Assembly: GCA_964463135.1 (NCBI GenBank) | Contig: CAYXBA010000002.1 | Coordinates: 1 to 64,000, forward strand | Direction of reading: 5' to 3' | Origin: UBA6898 sp964463135 | GTDB taxonomy: Bacteria > Nitrospirota > Thermodesulfovibrionia > Thermodesulfovibrionales > UBA6898 | Length of the DNA stretch: 64,000 nt | Part shown: in pieces, positions 1 through 7,485 of the stretch | How positions within the stretch are numbered: position 1 is the stretch's first letter | How the letters are laid out: every line of letters starts with the position of its first letter | Translations under genes and position numbers: made by a program | The notes under the pieces: model-generated | Databases searched by the model: none | Told to the model about the DNA's origin: nothing | The model's input: the letters and a program-made list of their open reading frames with translations, nothing else

Positions 1-1
1 C

Positions 2-493
2 GTTTGTCGTATTTTACACCTTATACGACTGTCCGATTTCCGGGGTCCACCTCTGGCATCTGAGGCAATTAGTGACGATATTATAAAAGTAAGCATGAAC
101 TATATTAGTTTTGCATTATCGATGCAAACTTTAAGCACAGTGACGGGAGGTATTTCTGATGATGAGAAGGAGCGGCGTCTGGCTGGCTTATGGATGAGAT
201 TAATAGTCATGGCTCAAAATCGCGATAACAAGCTTATGATGAGATTTTGGTCTATCATAAAGGAAATTACACTTCAGTATTATCCGAATGATGAAATTAA
301 ATATAACAATGTCATTTATAGGTTAATCCCAGAGCTGCTTATTAAGTTTTTATCGAAAAATAATATGACTAACGAAGATAAGGTGAACGTCGTATATTCG
401 ATTACAAGTATGTTACCCAACTCCTCACTGGATTCAGATAGACATAGGATTGAAACAACTATACGCAAGCTGAAACCTTCTTTTTTGAAATAG
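2..493 (+). CDS. Hypothetical protein, 5'-truncated by the window edge
   Basis: The frame is open from base 2 to a TAG stop at 491-493, so the gene probably begins outside the window. The first Met (95) has no ribosome binding site in front of it, and 31 sense codons precede it in frame. The visible part is 163 residues, rich in Ile, Asn, Lys and Leu, predicted mostly helical, with no signal peptide or membrane segment and no motif I recognise. Base composition is visibly more AT-rich than every gene to its right, which suggests recent acquisition or a different genomic context. It is a real frame by length and continuity, but function is unknown. Confidence 0.6.
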   Translation, partial: VCRILHLIRLSDFRGPPLASEAISDDIIKVSMNYISFALSMQTLSTVTGGISDDEKERRLAGLWMRLIVMAQNRDNKLMMRFWSIIKEITLQYYPNDEIKYNNVIYRLIPELLIKFLSKNNMTNEDKVNVVYSITSMLPNSSLDSDRHRIETTIRKLKPSFLK

Positions 494-643
494 TGGTGAA
501 TCTATTGAGAGAAGACCTTAAGTCAGGCCTACACTCTTCACACCTTTGGATATGCAAGTCGTATCAGTGCCATGCCGAGGGCAAAGGCATACGCATCGAA
601 AAACATATCGATGCTGCTTACTGACTCTCCGCGCTTGGCTTTA

Positions 644-1228
644 TTAATAATCCGTTGGCCGCTCAATGCGGTCCATGTCGATAACCTTCTGATTTGAACC
701 GATGAAATAATACAAAGCCGGCCCTATGACCGGCAGCAAGGTAACCGCGAAAAACCAGATCACCTTATTTGAACCTGTAAATTCATGCCTGAGAATATCT
801 ATTAATGCAATGAGCCAGAAAATAAAGAATATGCCCATCAATAAAACTATATTGCTCAGGAAAAAGGCGAAACCTGCGAAGGGGTTGATGACATGCCTGT
901 TATTCTGGACGGGTGCGAAATCAGCCTGTTGTTTAGCGGGCGGCGGAGCCTGATACATTGGTTTCAGCGGTTCCCTCTGATCGAATCTGCGTTGTGTGCT
1001 GCCAGTATGCGCCAGAGGTCGAACGTTAAGAACAGGGCGCTGATAAGCCCGGGCAACAGCATCGGGCGAAATAGTGGAGGATGGCTGCTGTGCAGCAGGT
1101 GAAGAAGGTCTTTTCTCGTTTGTATAGATCTTCTGCCCTGTTTCGTCGGTATATGAATAAACTCGGTCTTCGGCAAAACAGGGTGCAGCAAGCAGAACAA
1201 CTATCATGAAGATTAAGGTTTCCCGCAT
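644..1228 (-). CDS. Secreted/membrane protein with DUF4124-like and PLDc_N-like regions
   Basis: 194 residues. A signal peptide ends near Ala19 (LLAAPCFA). Residues about 20-40 (YSYTDETGQKIYTNE) resemble the DUF4124 segment found at the N-terminus of many envelope proteins. A Pro/Gln-rich linker follows. The C-terminal ~65 residues hold two hydrophobic helices around FWLIALIDILRHEF and FFAVTLLPVIGPALYYFIG, the pattern of the PLDc_N membrane module. The start is supported by GAGGGAGGGG just upstream of the ATG on the minus strand. Likely inner-membrane with a periplasmic N-terminal part; exact role unknown. Confidence 0.7.
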   Translation of the reverse strand: MRETLIFMIVVLLAAPCFAEDRVYSYTDETGQKIYTNEKRPSSPAAQQPSSTISPDAVARAYQRPVLNVRPLAHTGSTQRRFDQREPLKPMYQAPPPAKQQADFAPVQNNRHVINPFAGFAFFLSNIVLLMGIFFIFWLIALIDILRHEFTGSNKVIWFFAVTLLPVIGPALYYFIGSNQKVIDMDRIERPTDY

Positions 1229-1389
1229 TGCCCCTCCCTCAAATGCAGCCCCTCAGAATTTCGTTCATTATATCAGACAACCCTCAGTTGTTGCTTATGC
1301 GTTTCGGCTGTCATTCGTGCTCTCTGGCGGGCAAGATGTGAAATTATGGAGAGGAAGTGGTTAGGTTGGTGCAGAAAACTGATCAGGCA

Positions 1390-1423
1390 GGGGTGGGAGT
1401 GAAGGTGCCTTCACTCCCACCCC
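1390..1423 (-). terminator. Perfect 16-bp hairpin downstream of the Trp/Arg-rich protein gene
   Basis: GGGGTGGGAGTGAAGG at 1390-1405 pairs perfectly with CCTTCACTCCCACCCC at 1408-1423. It lies 25 bp past the stop of the gene ending at 1449. There is no clear T-tract on either side, so it may be a transcript-stabilising 3' hairpin or a weak terminator rather than a canonical intrinsic terminator. The rest of 1229-1448 shows nothing else I can name. Confidence 0.55.
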
Positions 1424-1448
1424 GTTTACATCACATTATCTTATTCGG

Positions 1449-2036
1449 TTATCTCTGCTGGCGGTGCTGTTCATGCCCGCCATCACGTCTGCCATCACGG
1501 CCCCCTTGAGACTGCCGCGGCCTCTCATTCCTGTACTGCTTTCTCTGAGGGTCGTTGGGCGCTCTGTATTTTTCGACGTTCCATCTGCTGTTCCGTTCCC
1601 AAGTGTTCCTGTTGTGCCACGTCTTCCAGTTGTCATTGAGCCGGTCATGCGGAATGCGCTGGTATTCCCACCGGCCTCTGTCCCCCCATCTATTGTCTCT
1701 GTAGTATCCCCGCCAGCCCGGGTCCACGTGGGAATAGAAGCTGGGGACCCTGTTGTAATACCCCCAGCCGTGATCGTAATACCTCGAACGGTACCAGCGG
1801 TTTTCCCAGGGACGCCACCACCAGCCGTTCCAGAAGAATATCTCGGCACTGACGTCAGGGACTGCGTACACGCCGAAGGCATACGGCAGGGGAACGACTT
1901 CAGGCGGTGCCGCAAAGACGATGGGCGGCGGCAACGGAATCCCGATGTTCACGCCGACACTTACACCTGCAGCTGCAGTTATCGGGATCGCCATGGCCAA
2001 AATCAAAAGCAGGGATATGAAGAGTGTTTTTTTCAT
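1449..2036 (-). CDS. Secreted Trp/Tyr/Arg-rich protein (YXWGXW-like)
   Basis: 195 residues. The signal peptide (MKKTLFISLLLILAMAIPIT) is followed by a short hydrophobic Pro-rich part, then a region from about residue 65 crowded with W, Y, R and H (WNGWWWRPWENRWYRSRYYD, YYRDNRWGDRGRWEYQRI). The C-terminus is Arg/Gln/His-rich. This resembles small exported YXWGXW-type proteins that often carry a name but no known function. The start has a strong GGAGG seven bases upstream. Predicted periplasmic or extracellular, highly basic. No enzyme motif seen. Confidence 0.75.
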   Translation of the reverse strand: MKKTLFISLLLILAMAIPITAAAGVSVGVNIGIPLPPPIVFAAPPEVVPLPYAFGVYAVPDVSAEIFFWNGWWWRPWENRWYRSRYYDHGWGYYNRVPSFYSHVDPGWRGYYRDNRWGDRGRWEYQRIPHDRLNDNWKTWHNRNTWERNSRWNVEKYRAPNDPQRKQYRNERPRQSQGGRDGRRDGGHEQHRQQR

Positions 2037-2276
2037 AGTATGTCCTCCTTACCTCTCAGTCTACTACTCGAAACGGGAAAGTCAACCGGAGGCATATAAG
2101 GCTTACTCAGAACTTTGGAATGTGTATGCGGCTGATCATGAATGAGCCGGAGACTGCGAATGCCTCTGAACGTCAAACTGCCAGACGCGTAAGCTTCTTG
2201 TTGCAGGTCGGTAAATCAAGACGTAAAGAGAGTGACAGGGATGATGATCTTCTTTGCCATAACGCTGAAACTTGAA

Positions 2277-2317
2277 GGGGCAACATCAAATGTATTGAAC
2301 GTATTTGATATTGCCCC
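2277..2317. other. Intergenic hairpin
   Basis: GGGGCAA (2277-2283) pairs with TTGCCCC (2311-2317), and the inner segments ATCAAAT and ATTTGAT also pair. A run of A follows on the plus strand, so on the minus strand a T-run precedes the stem, and it is not a canonical terminator in either direction. It sits just past the end of the repeat protein gene. The rest of 2037-2335 contains the leader of the minus-strand gene at 2036 and nothing else recognised. Confidence 0.4.
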
Positions 2318-2335
2318 CAAAAAAAAAGGAAGACA

Positions 2336-2756
2336 TTAAGGGTTTGTTCTGGGTCCCATCATACCACTACCAGAACCCATGCCAGTGCCAGGCGTCCCGG
2401 TCATGCCAGTGCCGGGCGTTCCGGTCATGCCAGTGCCAGGTGTTCCGGTCATGCNNNNNNNNNNNNNNNNNNNNNNNNNNNNNNNNNNNNNNNNNNNNNN
2501 NNNNNNNNNNNNNNNNNNNNNNNNNNNNNNNNNNNNNNNNNNNNNNNNNNNNNNCAGTGCCGGGCGTTCCGGTCATGCCAGTGCCGGGCGTTCCGGTCAT
2601 GCCAGTGCCGGGCGTTCCGGTCATGCCAGTGCCATGCGTTCCGGTCATGCCAGTGCCTTTACCATGACCTGAGCCTCCACGGCCCTTTGCAAATGCAGTT
2701 GTCATGAGACTCAGTGCAAATACAATTCCCAATACAACGATCAAGCTTTTCTTCAT
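2336..2756 (-). CDS. Secreted Gly/Thr/Met/Pro octapeptide-repeat protein, interrupted by an assembly gap
   Basis: A signal peptide (MKKSLIVVLGIVFALSLMTT, then AFA) leads into tandem octapeptides GTGMTGTP encoded by 24-bp DNA repeats. The 100-N gap splits the repeat. Read with the placeholder length the frame shifts, but the left flank read in the repeat's own frame continues as GMTGTPGT units and ends GSGSGMMGPRTNP with TAA at 2336-2338. The true gap must therefore be a multiple of three. The ATG at 2756 is chosen over a GTG at 2765 because GGAGGTG lies 5-7 bases before the ATG and overlaps the GTG. Low-complexity exported protein, function unknown. Confidence 0.65.
2381..2650. repeat. 24-bp coding tandem repeat flanking the gap
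   Basis: The unit CAGTGCCGGGCGTTCCGGTC plus ATGC occurs about three times left of the gap (2381-2454) and four times right of it (2555-2650). Copies differ by single bases. Both gap edges fall exactly at a unit boundary, so the missing sequence is most simply a whole number of further copies. No unique spacers lie between units, so this is not a CRISPR array. Confidence 0.9.
2455..2554. other. Assembly gap (exactly 100 N)
   Basis: There are exactly 100 N, the conventional placeholder for a gap of unknown size. It lies inside the 24-bp tandem repeat, the kind of sequence that short reads cannot span. Confidence 0.98.
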
Positions 2757-2997
2757 TCGATTCACCTCCTTTATCCTCTAAGACTCTGTTCTCCGAAGAT
2801 GCAGAGAATCTGCTTTCTTCTGGAGCTTAGCAGTCTGGTATGTATAAATAATGAATTGTGTGTTAACCATATTTCATAATCTAAGCGATGTTTCACAGGG
2901 AATATGGCATGGGCGATTTTGAAACAAGTTGCGTGATCTAAACCCGGCAGGCGTTGATTATAGGAAGCAATCCGCATATGCTACAATTGTGCGGACC

Positions 2998-4002
2998 ATG
3001 AATACTGATACAGACACGCAGACAGGGCCGCAGGCGATAGAGATACGCGGGCTGAGGATCGATCCTCCGCTCTCTCTTGCGCCGATAGCAGGCCTGACCC
3101 ACAGTGCCCTCAGACGCATAATGACCGGCTTCGGCGGGTTTGGTCTGCTCTCTACTGAAATGCTCTCGGCTAAAAGGCTCCCGACCGAGAACTGCCGCAT
3201 CTCGCCCTATCTGATCAGGTCTGAAACCGAAAACCCTCTTTCGTACCAGCTCCTGACTTCCAGTGACACGGAGATCAGCCGAGCCATGGACAGGCTTCAT
3301 GCCTGCGGGGCTGACGCGGTTGATCTGAACATGGGCTGTCCGTCTACTGCGGTCGGTAAGTTCGGTGCAGGCGTGATGCTGATGGAGCAGCCGGATGAGG
3401 CATGCCGCATCACGGCCGAGGCCAGAAGATGCACCTCTTTGCCTCTGAGTGCGAAGATCCGTCTCGGCAGCGATGCTGACAGCACGAAACTGAAGGCCTT
3501 CTGCTCTATGCTTGAAGGCGAGGGCATTGATATGCTTACGGTGCATGCCCGGTTCAGGCATGAGCCCTTTGCAAGGAATCCGCGCTGGGAATATATAGCA
3601 GAGATAAAGGAATGCATAAAGATACCGGTCATTGCCAATGGCGGGATCTTTTCAGTTGAAGATGCGGAAAGATGTCTGAGGATATCGAATGCTGACGGTC
3701 TGATGCTCGGTCGGGGGGCGATCATAAAACCATGGCTCTTCGCTGAGATAGCACGAAGCGTATATGGAAAGGATATCCCGGAACCTGCGGTTGTGCTGCC
3801 GGATATGTATGCCGCCTTTATCGAGGCCCTGAATGCAGACTATCGCCCGATATACCGTCTCGGCAGGCTGAAGGCCTTTACCCACTATTTTGCGCGGAAC
3901 TACAAGTTCGGGCATTCCCTGGCCTGCAAGGTCCAGACGAGCAGCAGTATGGAGGAGGCACGGGAAAGGGCCTGGACGTTCTTTTCGACCACGACTCAGT
4001 GA
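2998..4002 (+). CDS. tRNA-dihydrouridine synthase (Dus family)
   Basis: 334 residues from the ATG at 2998. The longer frame from 2929 adds a non-homologous extension. It would reduce uridines in tRNA to dihydrouridine using FMN and NAD(P)H. Seen: LAPIAGLTHSALRRI near the N-terminus (phosphate/FMN-binding start of the TIM barrel), AVDLNMGCPSTAVGKFGAG with the catalytic Cys, SAKIRLG, LTVHAR, VIANGGIF and GLMLGRGAI. The usual CPxxxVxKxGxG pattern is present with an unusual STAVGKF filling. It is a stand-alone gene, divergent from the repeat protein. Which Dus subfamily it belongs to is not certain. Confidence 0.9.
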   Translation: MNTDTDTQTGPQAIEIRGLRIDPPLSLAPIAGLTHSALRRIMTGFGGFGLLSTEMLSAKRLPTENCRISPYLIRSETENPLSYQLLTSSDTEISRAMDRLHACGADAVDLNMGCPSTAVGKFGAGVMLMEQPDEACRITAEARRCTSLPLSAKIRLGSDADSTKLKAFCSMLEGEGIDMLTVHARFRHEPFARNPRWEYIAEIKECIKIPVIANGGIFSVEDAERCLRISNADGLMLGRGAIIKPWLFAEIARSVYGKDIPEPAVVLPDMYAAFIEALNADYRPIYRLGRLKAFTHYFARNYKFGHSLACKVQTSSSMEEARERAWTFFSTTTQ

Positions 4003-4057
4003 GAGCTGCAACCTCATAGTCGCAGGTCTCAGTCTTTATAGATCTGCCTGTCCTGGT

Positions 4058-4813
4058 TCAGGCCCTTCCGACCGGTGCAATGTAGATCGTAAACTCTTCA
4101 TCTCCATCGACCCCCAGAAGATCGTCCATCGCCTCCTGATGATATGCAGCGATCGCACAGGTGCCTGCGCTGATAGCCTCACATGCGGTGTACAGGTTCT
4201 GGCAGACGTGGCCAGCATCAAGCGCTATGACCTTGTGTGCGGCAATGTCGTACCGCCACTCCATGCGGTATGGCATTGCGGTCCAGATAAAGGTGACCGC
4301 CGACCTTCCGACGAAGTCCTGGCCGAGGGCCGCCTCTGAAAGCAGGGAATGGAGATCTGCAGGCTGTGCTATGAGCAGAAGCTGATGCTCCAGCGGCAGG
4401 TACCGATAGATCCCCTCTGCGAGTCCTTCAATATGAAAGATGCAGAGATAGGTCTCAAAGGCATGGCGGCAGCCTGCTGACGGGACAACCCTGAAGGCAG
4501 TGCCTGGTGCAGCAGACTTCCGGACCCCCTGGGTGGCCCAGAGCAGAAAGGAAAGCTCTTTCAGGGTAAGAGGATCTGTCTTGAAAACACGCCGGCTCCT
4601 TCTGTTTGCGATCGCGGTAAAGACCTTCATATCTGAAATGTCCTGCAGCTGCTCAAGAGGAATGAGGTCAATGAGATGAGCAGCCGCAGGGACCGGTTTT
4701 TCGACCGGAGGCGGGGCGATCCCTCTGTTCTGATCGGTGTTCCTGAAATCGACCATCTGCCTCACGCTGTCTTTGAGGAAAAAACGGAACTTTGTCTTCG
4801 ATGTCCGGTCCAT
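4058..4813 (-). CDS. SagB-type nitroreductase-fold oxidoreductase
   Basis: 251 residues from the ATG at 4813; 14 further codons lie in frame upstream, but they look non-homologous. The pattern AIANRRSRRVFKTDPLTLKELSFLLWATQG is typical of the FMN-binding SagB/nitroreductase family. HKVIALDAGHVCQNLYTACEAISAGTCAIAAY and the C-terminal FTIYIAPVG also match. SagB-like proteins oxidise azolines in thiazole/oxazole peptides, but most stand-alone members have no known substrate, and no cyclodehydratase or precursor is next to it. It is convergent with the dus gene. Confidence 0.75.
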   Translation of the reverse strand: MDRTSKTKFRFFLKDSVRQMVDFRNTDQNRGIAPPPVEKPVPAAAHLIDLIPLEQLQDISDMKVFTAIANRRSRRVFKTDPLTLKELSFLLWATQGVRKSAAPGTAFRVVPSAGCRHAFETYLCIFHIEGLAEGIYRYLPLEHQLLLIAQPADLHSLLSEAALGQDFVGRSAVTFIWTAMPYRMEWRYDIAAHKVIALDAGHVCQNLYTACEAISAGTCAIAAYHQEAMDDLLGVDGDEEFTIYIAPVGRA

Positions 4814-4934
4814 ACATATATTGTAGCAGGTAGAGCACCTGATGATGCATCTCATTGACAGGCCTTAACGAAGTGATAAGATTAATAAAAGGTCTGATCA
4901 AGGCGCTAGAGATTTATTGGGGAGAGGTCCGGCA

Positions 4935-5657
4935 ATGAAGATATATACAGGCACCAGCGGATACGGGTATAAAGAATGGAAAGGGCTTTTCTATCCCGAA
5001 AAGATCTCGCCCAAGGAGATGCTTCACTTCTATGCAGAGCGCCTCAATACAGTAGAGATCAATAACACCTTTTATCACATGCCGACAGCAGATGTCCTGG
5101 ATTCGTGGGCAGAGCAGGTCCCTGCCCACTTTATCTTCGCGGTGAAGGCGCCTCAGGTAATAACCCATTTCAGACGTCTGAGGCATGTGAGTGAAGAGGC
5201 CCGGTACCTCTTCGGGACCCTGCCGGTCCTGGGGAGCAAACTGGGGCCTGTCTTTTTCCAGTTCCCGGAGACCTTTCATGCTGACCTGCCTTTGCTCGAG
5301 GCCTTTATCGGCCTGATACCCCGCGATATATCCGCTGCCTTCGAGTTCCGCCATCCGTCATGGCTCGAAAGTGAGATCCTGGACCTCCTGCATGCTCACG
5401 GCTGCTGCCTCTGTATTGCGGACACTGATGAAAGCCCGGCAGACAAGATCATCTCTACGGCATCTTGGGGATACCTGCGGCTGCGCCGCGCCGATTATAC
5501 GGACGCCAATCTGACAGACTGGCTCGAGAAGATCACTGCGCAGAACTGGAAGAAGGTCTTTGTCTTTTTCAAGCACGAGGACGAGGCAAAGGGGCCGCAT
5601 ACTGCGATGCGCTTTCAGGAACTTATTGTGGCAAGGACGGGAAGCAGTACCGTATGA
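4935..5657 (+). CDS. DUF72 (YecE-like) TIM-barrel protein
   Basis: 240 residues from the ATG at 4935; GGAGAGG lies upstream. The N-terminal KIYTGTSGYGYKEWKGLFYP, the NTVEINNTFYHMP segment, FAVKAPQVITH, FEFRHPSW and the C-terminal YLRLRR with KVFVFFKHEDEAKGP are the family hallmarks. The biochemical role is unproven in the family. It points the same way as the downstream end-joining genes but is separated from them by a 210-bp gap with a repeat element, so it is probably not in their operon. Confidence 0.88.
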   Translation: MKIYTGTSGYGYKEWKGLFYPEKISPKEMLHFYAERLNTVEINNTFYHMPTADVLDSWAEQVPAHFIFAVKAPQVITHFRRLRHVSEEARYLFGTLPVLGSKLGPVFFQFPETFHADLPLLEAFIGLIPRDISAAFEFRHPSWLESEILDLLHAHGCCLCIADTDESPADKIISTASWGYLRLRRADYTDANLTDWLEKITAQNWKKVFVFFKHEDEAKGPHTAMRFQELIVARTGSSTV

Positions 5658-5705
5658 AATACTCTGGTCAGAGTCAGTGTACAAAGTCGCTGGTTTTGCT
5701 TTTGT

Positions 5706-5804
5706 TGTCATTCCGGCTTGTCCGCTTGCACTCCCTTGAGGAGTGGAATCTTTCCGACGACTTAAAAGAAGGATTCCCGACGCGCTTTGCTTGCGGGAAT
5801 GACA
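5706..5804. repeat. MITE/REP-like intergenic palindromic element
   Basis: TGTCATTCC at 5706-5714 and GGAATGACA at 5796-5804 form perfect terminal inverted repeats around a 99-bp non-coding element with internal GATTCCCG and TGCGGGAAT segments. TGTCATTCC...GGAATGACA ends are common in dispersed intergenic repeats of many bacteria. It fills most of the 210-bp space between the DUF72 gene and the first ku gene. No transposase is encoded. Confidence 0.6.
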
Positions 5805-5867
5805 GACCTTTTACTAATTCATGCAATTTATAAACAAAGACTCTTAAAAGAACTGCGGAGGATAGTC

Positions 5868-6638
5868 ATGGCTGGTAAGGCGATCTGGAAAGGAACTATC
5901 AATTTTGGCGATGTCAATCTGCCGGTAAAGCTGCATACTGCGGTGAAGGAAGAGCGCATCCAGTTCCACCTTCTGCATAAGCGCGACCGGGTGAAACTGC
6001 AGCAGCAGATGATCTGTGCCTTTGACAAAGAGCTGGTGCCTGTTGGTGAGCAGGTAAAAGGGTTTGAACTGGAGGCAGGGAAATATATCATTATTGATCA
6101 GGCTGAACTCGAACAGGCCGATCCAAAGAGCAGCCGCATGGTCGAGGTGCATGACTTTACCAGGACAGCAGAGATCGATCCCCTGTTCTTTGAACGTGTC
6201 TATTATCTGGAGCCGGACGCAGATGCGAAGGGCTATACTGCGCTGGCCACGGCCATGGAGAAGCTCGGTGTCTCAGGCATATGCACATGGGTCATGCGGA
6301 AGAGGGCGTATCTGGGCGCCTTACAGTCCAGAGGGCATATCCTGCGGCTGACGACCCTGCGGTATGCGGATGAGGTCATTGCTGCCAGCTCCCTTGAACT
6401 GAAAACGCTTTCCCTGACCGAAAAAGAACTGAAGATCGGCATGGAGCTGATTAGCCAGTTGACCGTACCTTTTCAGCCGCAGAAGTTCACGAACGAGCAT
6501 CAGAAGAAACTGCAGTCATTGATCGACAAAAAGGCCCGCGGAGAGAAGATAGCAATCCTGCGGCCAAGGAGACTGAAACCGACGTCGCCGGACAGGCTTC
6601 TTCAGGCGCTTGAGGCGAGCCTGAAGAAGGTGGCATGA
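5868..6638 (+). CDS. ku: Ku protein, first copy (NHEJ DNA-end binding)
   Basis: 256 residues from the ATG at 5868; GGAGGA lies just upstream, and an 81-base in-frame extension is ignored. Ku binds DNA double-strand ends as a ring-shaped dimer and recruits LigD. Seen: AIWKGTINFGDVNLPVKLHTA at the N-terminus, FHLLHKRDRVKLQQQMICA, VKGFELEAGKYIIIDQAEL, YYLEPD and the FTNEHQKKLQSLIDKKARGE bridge end. The basic C-terminal tail ends PRRLKPTSPDRLLQALEASL. It is followed one base later by a second ku gene, so heterodimers are possible. Confidence 0.95.
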   Translation: MAGKAIWKGTINFGDVNLPVKLHTAVKEERIQFHLLHKRDRVKLQQQMICAFDKELVPVGEQVKGFELEAGKYIIIDQAELEQADPKSSRMVEVHDFTRTAEIDPLFFERVYYLEPDADAKGYTALATAMEKLGVSGICTWVMRKRAYLGALQSRGHILRLTTLRYADEVIAASSLELKTLSLTEKELKIGMELISQLTVPFQPQKFTNEHQKKLQSLIDKKARGEKIAILRPRRLKPTSPDRLLQALEASLKKVA

Positions 6639-6639
6639 G

Positions 6640-7485
6640 ATGAAGAGGCAGGCAGTCGGAAGGACGCCGGGGAAGTTGTCAGCAAGCCGCAAAACAATAG
6701 TGACAGGACAGGCCATATGGAACGGGACGATCAGCTTCAGCCTTGTGGCGATTCCGGTGCATATGGTCAGGGCTGTGGAGAGCGGCCGCGTCTCATTCCG
6801 CATGCTCCACAAAAAGGATTTTTCTCCGTTGCAGAGACGGATGTTCTGCCCAACAGAAGAGAAGATCGTTCCGCCGGATGAGATCGTCAGGGGATATGAG
6901 ACCGGCCCCGGCCGGTTCATACAGATAACGGATGAGGAACTGGCCTCGGTCTCGCCGGAACGGAGCAGCACCATCGAGATCATCGAGTTCATCGACATGC
7001 AGGAGGTGGACCCGGTCTACTTCGACCACCCGTATTATCTCGTGCCTGCAAAAGGCGGCGAAAAGGCTTACCGGCTCCTTGCCGAGGTGCTGCGCAGGAC
7101 AGACAGGGCAGGGCTCGCAAAATTCGTCCTGGGTGAGCGTGAATACCTGGTTGCGCTCTGCAGCACAGAGGGAGTGCTCTCTCTGATCACGCTCCATTAC
7201 AGTGCGGAAATAATGCCGCATGAAGAGATCTCAGTGAAAGCGGAAGAGACTGGGTCTGCAGAAAGGGCCCAGGCGGAAAAGACGATCAAGCAGATGATAT
7301 CGGCCTTTGACCCTGAAAAATATGCAGACCGCCGCAGAAAAAAGATCCTGGATATCCTCAGGACAAAGATGAAAAAGAGCGGCCCGGTCGCGGCCCCCGG
7401 GGCTGAAGAAGAGGTTGAAGAAGGGCCGGCAGACCTGGTTGCTGCGCTTAAGGAGAGCATGCGCAGAGTGAAGACAAAAGCGTGA
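6640..7485 (+). CDS. ku: Ku protein, second copy
   Basis: 281 residues. It has the same architecture as the preceding gene (AIWNGTISFSLVAIPVHMVRA, FRMLHKKDFSPLQRRMFCP, YYLVPAKGGEKAYRLLAEVL, FDPEKYADRRRKKILDIL) but is clearly diverged and carries a ~20-residue N-terminal extension and an acidic C-terminal insert (GAEEEVEEGPADL). Tandem, diverged Ku pairs are known in some bacteria and can form heterodimers; whether these do is inference. Its TGA overlaps the GTG start of the LigD polymerase gene (GTGA), which implies translational coupling. Confidence 0.95.
   Translation: MKRQAVGRTPGKLSASRKTIVTGQAIWNGTISFSLVAIPVHMVRAVESGRVSFRMLHKKDFSPLQRRMFCPTEEKIVPPDEIVRGYETGPGRFIQITDEELASVSPERSSTIEIIEFIDMQEVDPVYFDHPYYLVPAKGGEKAYRLLAEVLRRTDRAGLAKFVLGEREYLVALCSTEGVLSLITLHYSAEIMPHEEISVKAEETGSAERAQAEKTIKQMISAFDPEKYADRRRKKILDILRTKMKKSGPVAAPGAEEEVEEGPADLVAALKESMRRVKTKA

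Noticed and set aside
1464..2099. 211-codon plus-strand ORF
   Set aside because: It is the antisense shadow of the Trp/Arg-rich secreted protein, which has the signal peptide and ribosome binding site. The plus frame is low-complexity Val/Pro.
2381..2650. Possible CRISPR array
   Set aside because: The units are contiguous with no unique spacers, and they code in frame.
2305..2667. Plus-strand repeat ORFs across the gap
   Set aside because: They arise because a 24-bp repeat without stops is open in several frames. Only the minus frame has a signal peptide and strong ribosome binding site.
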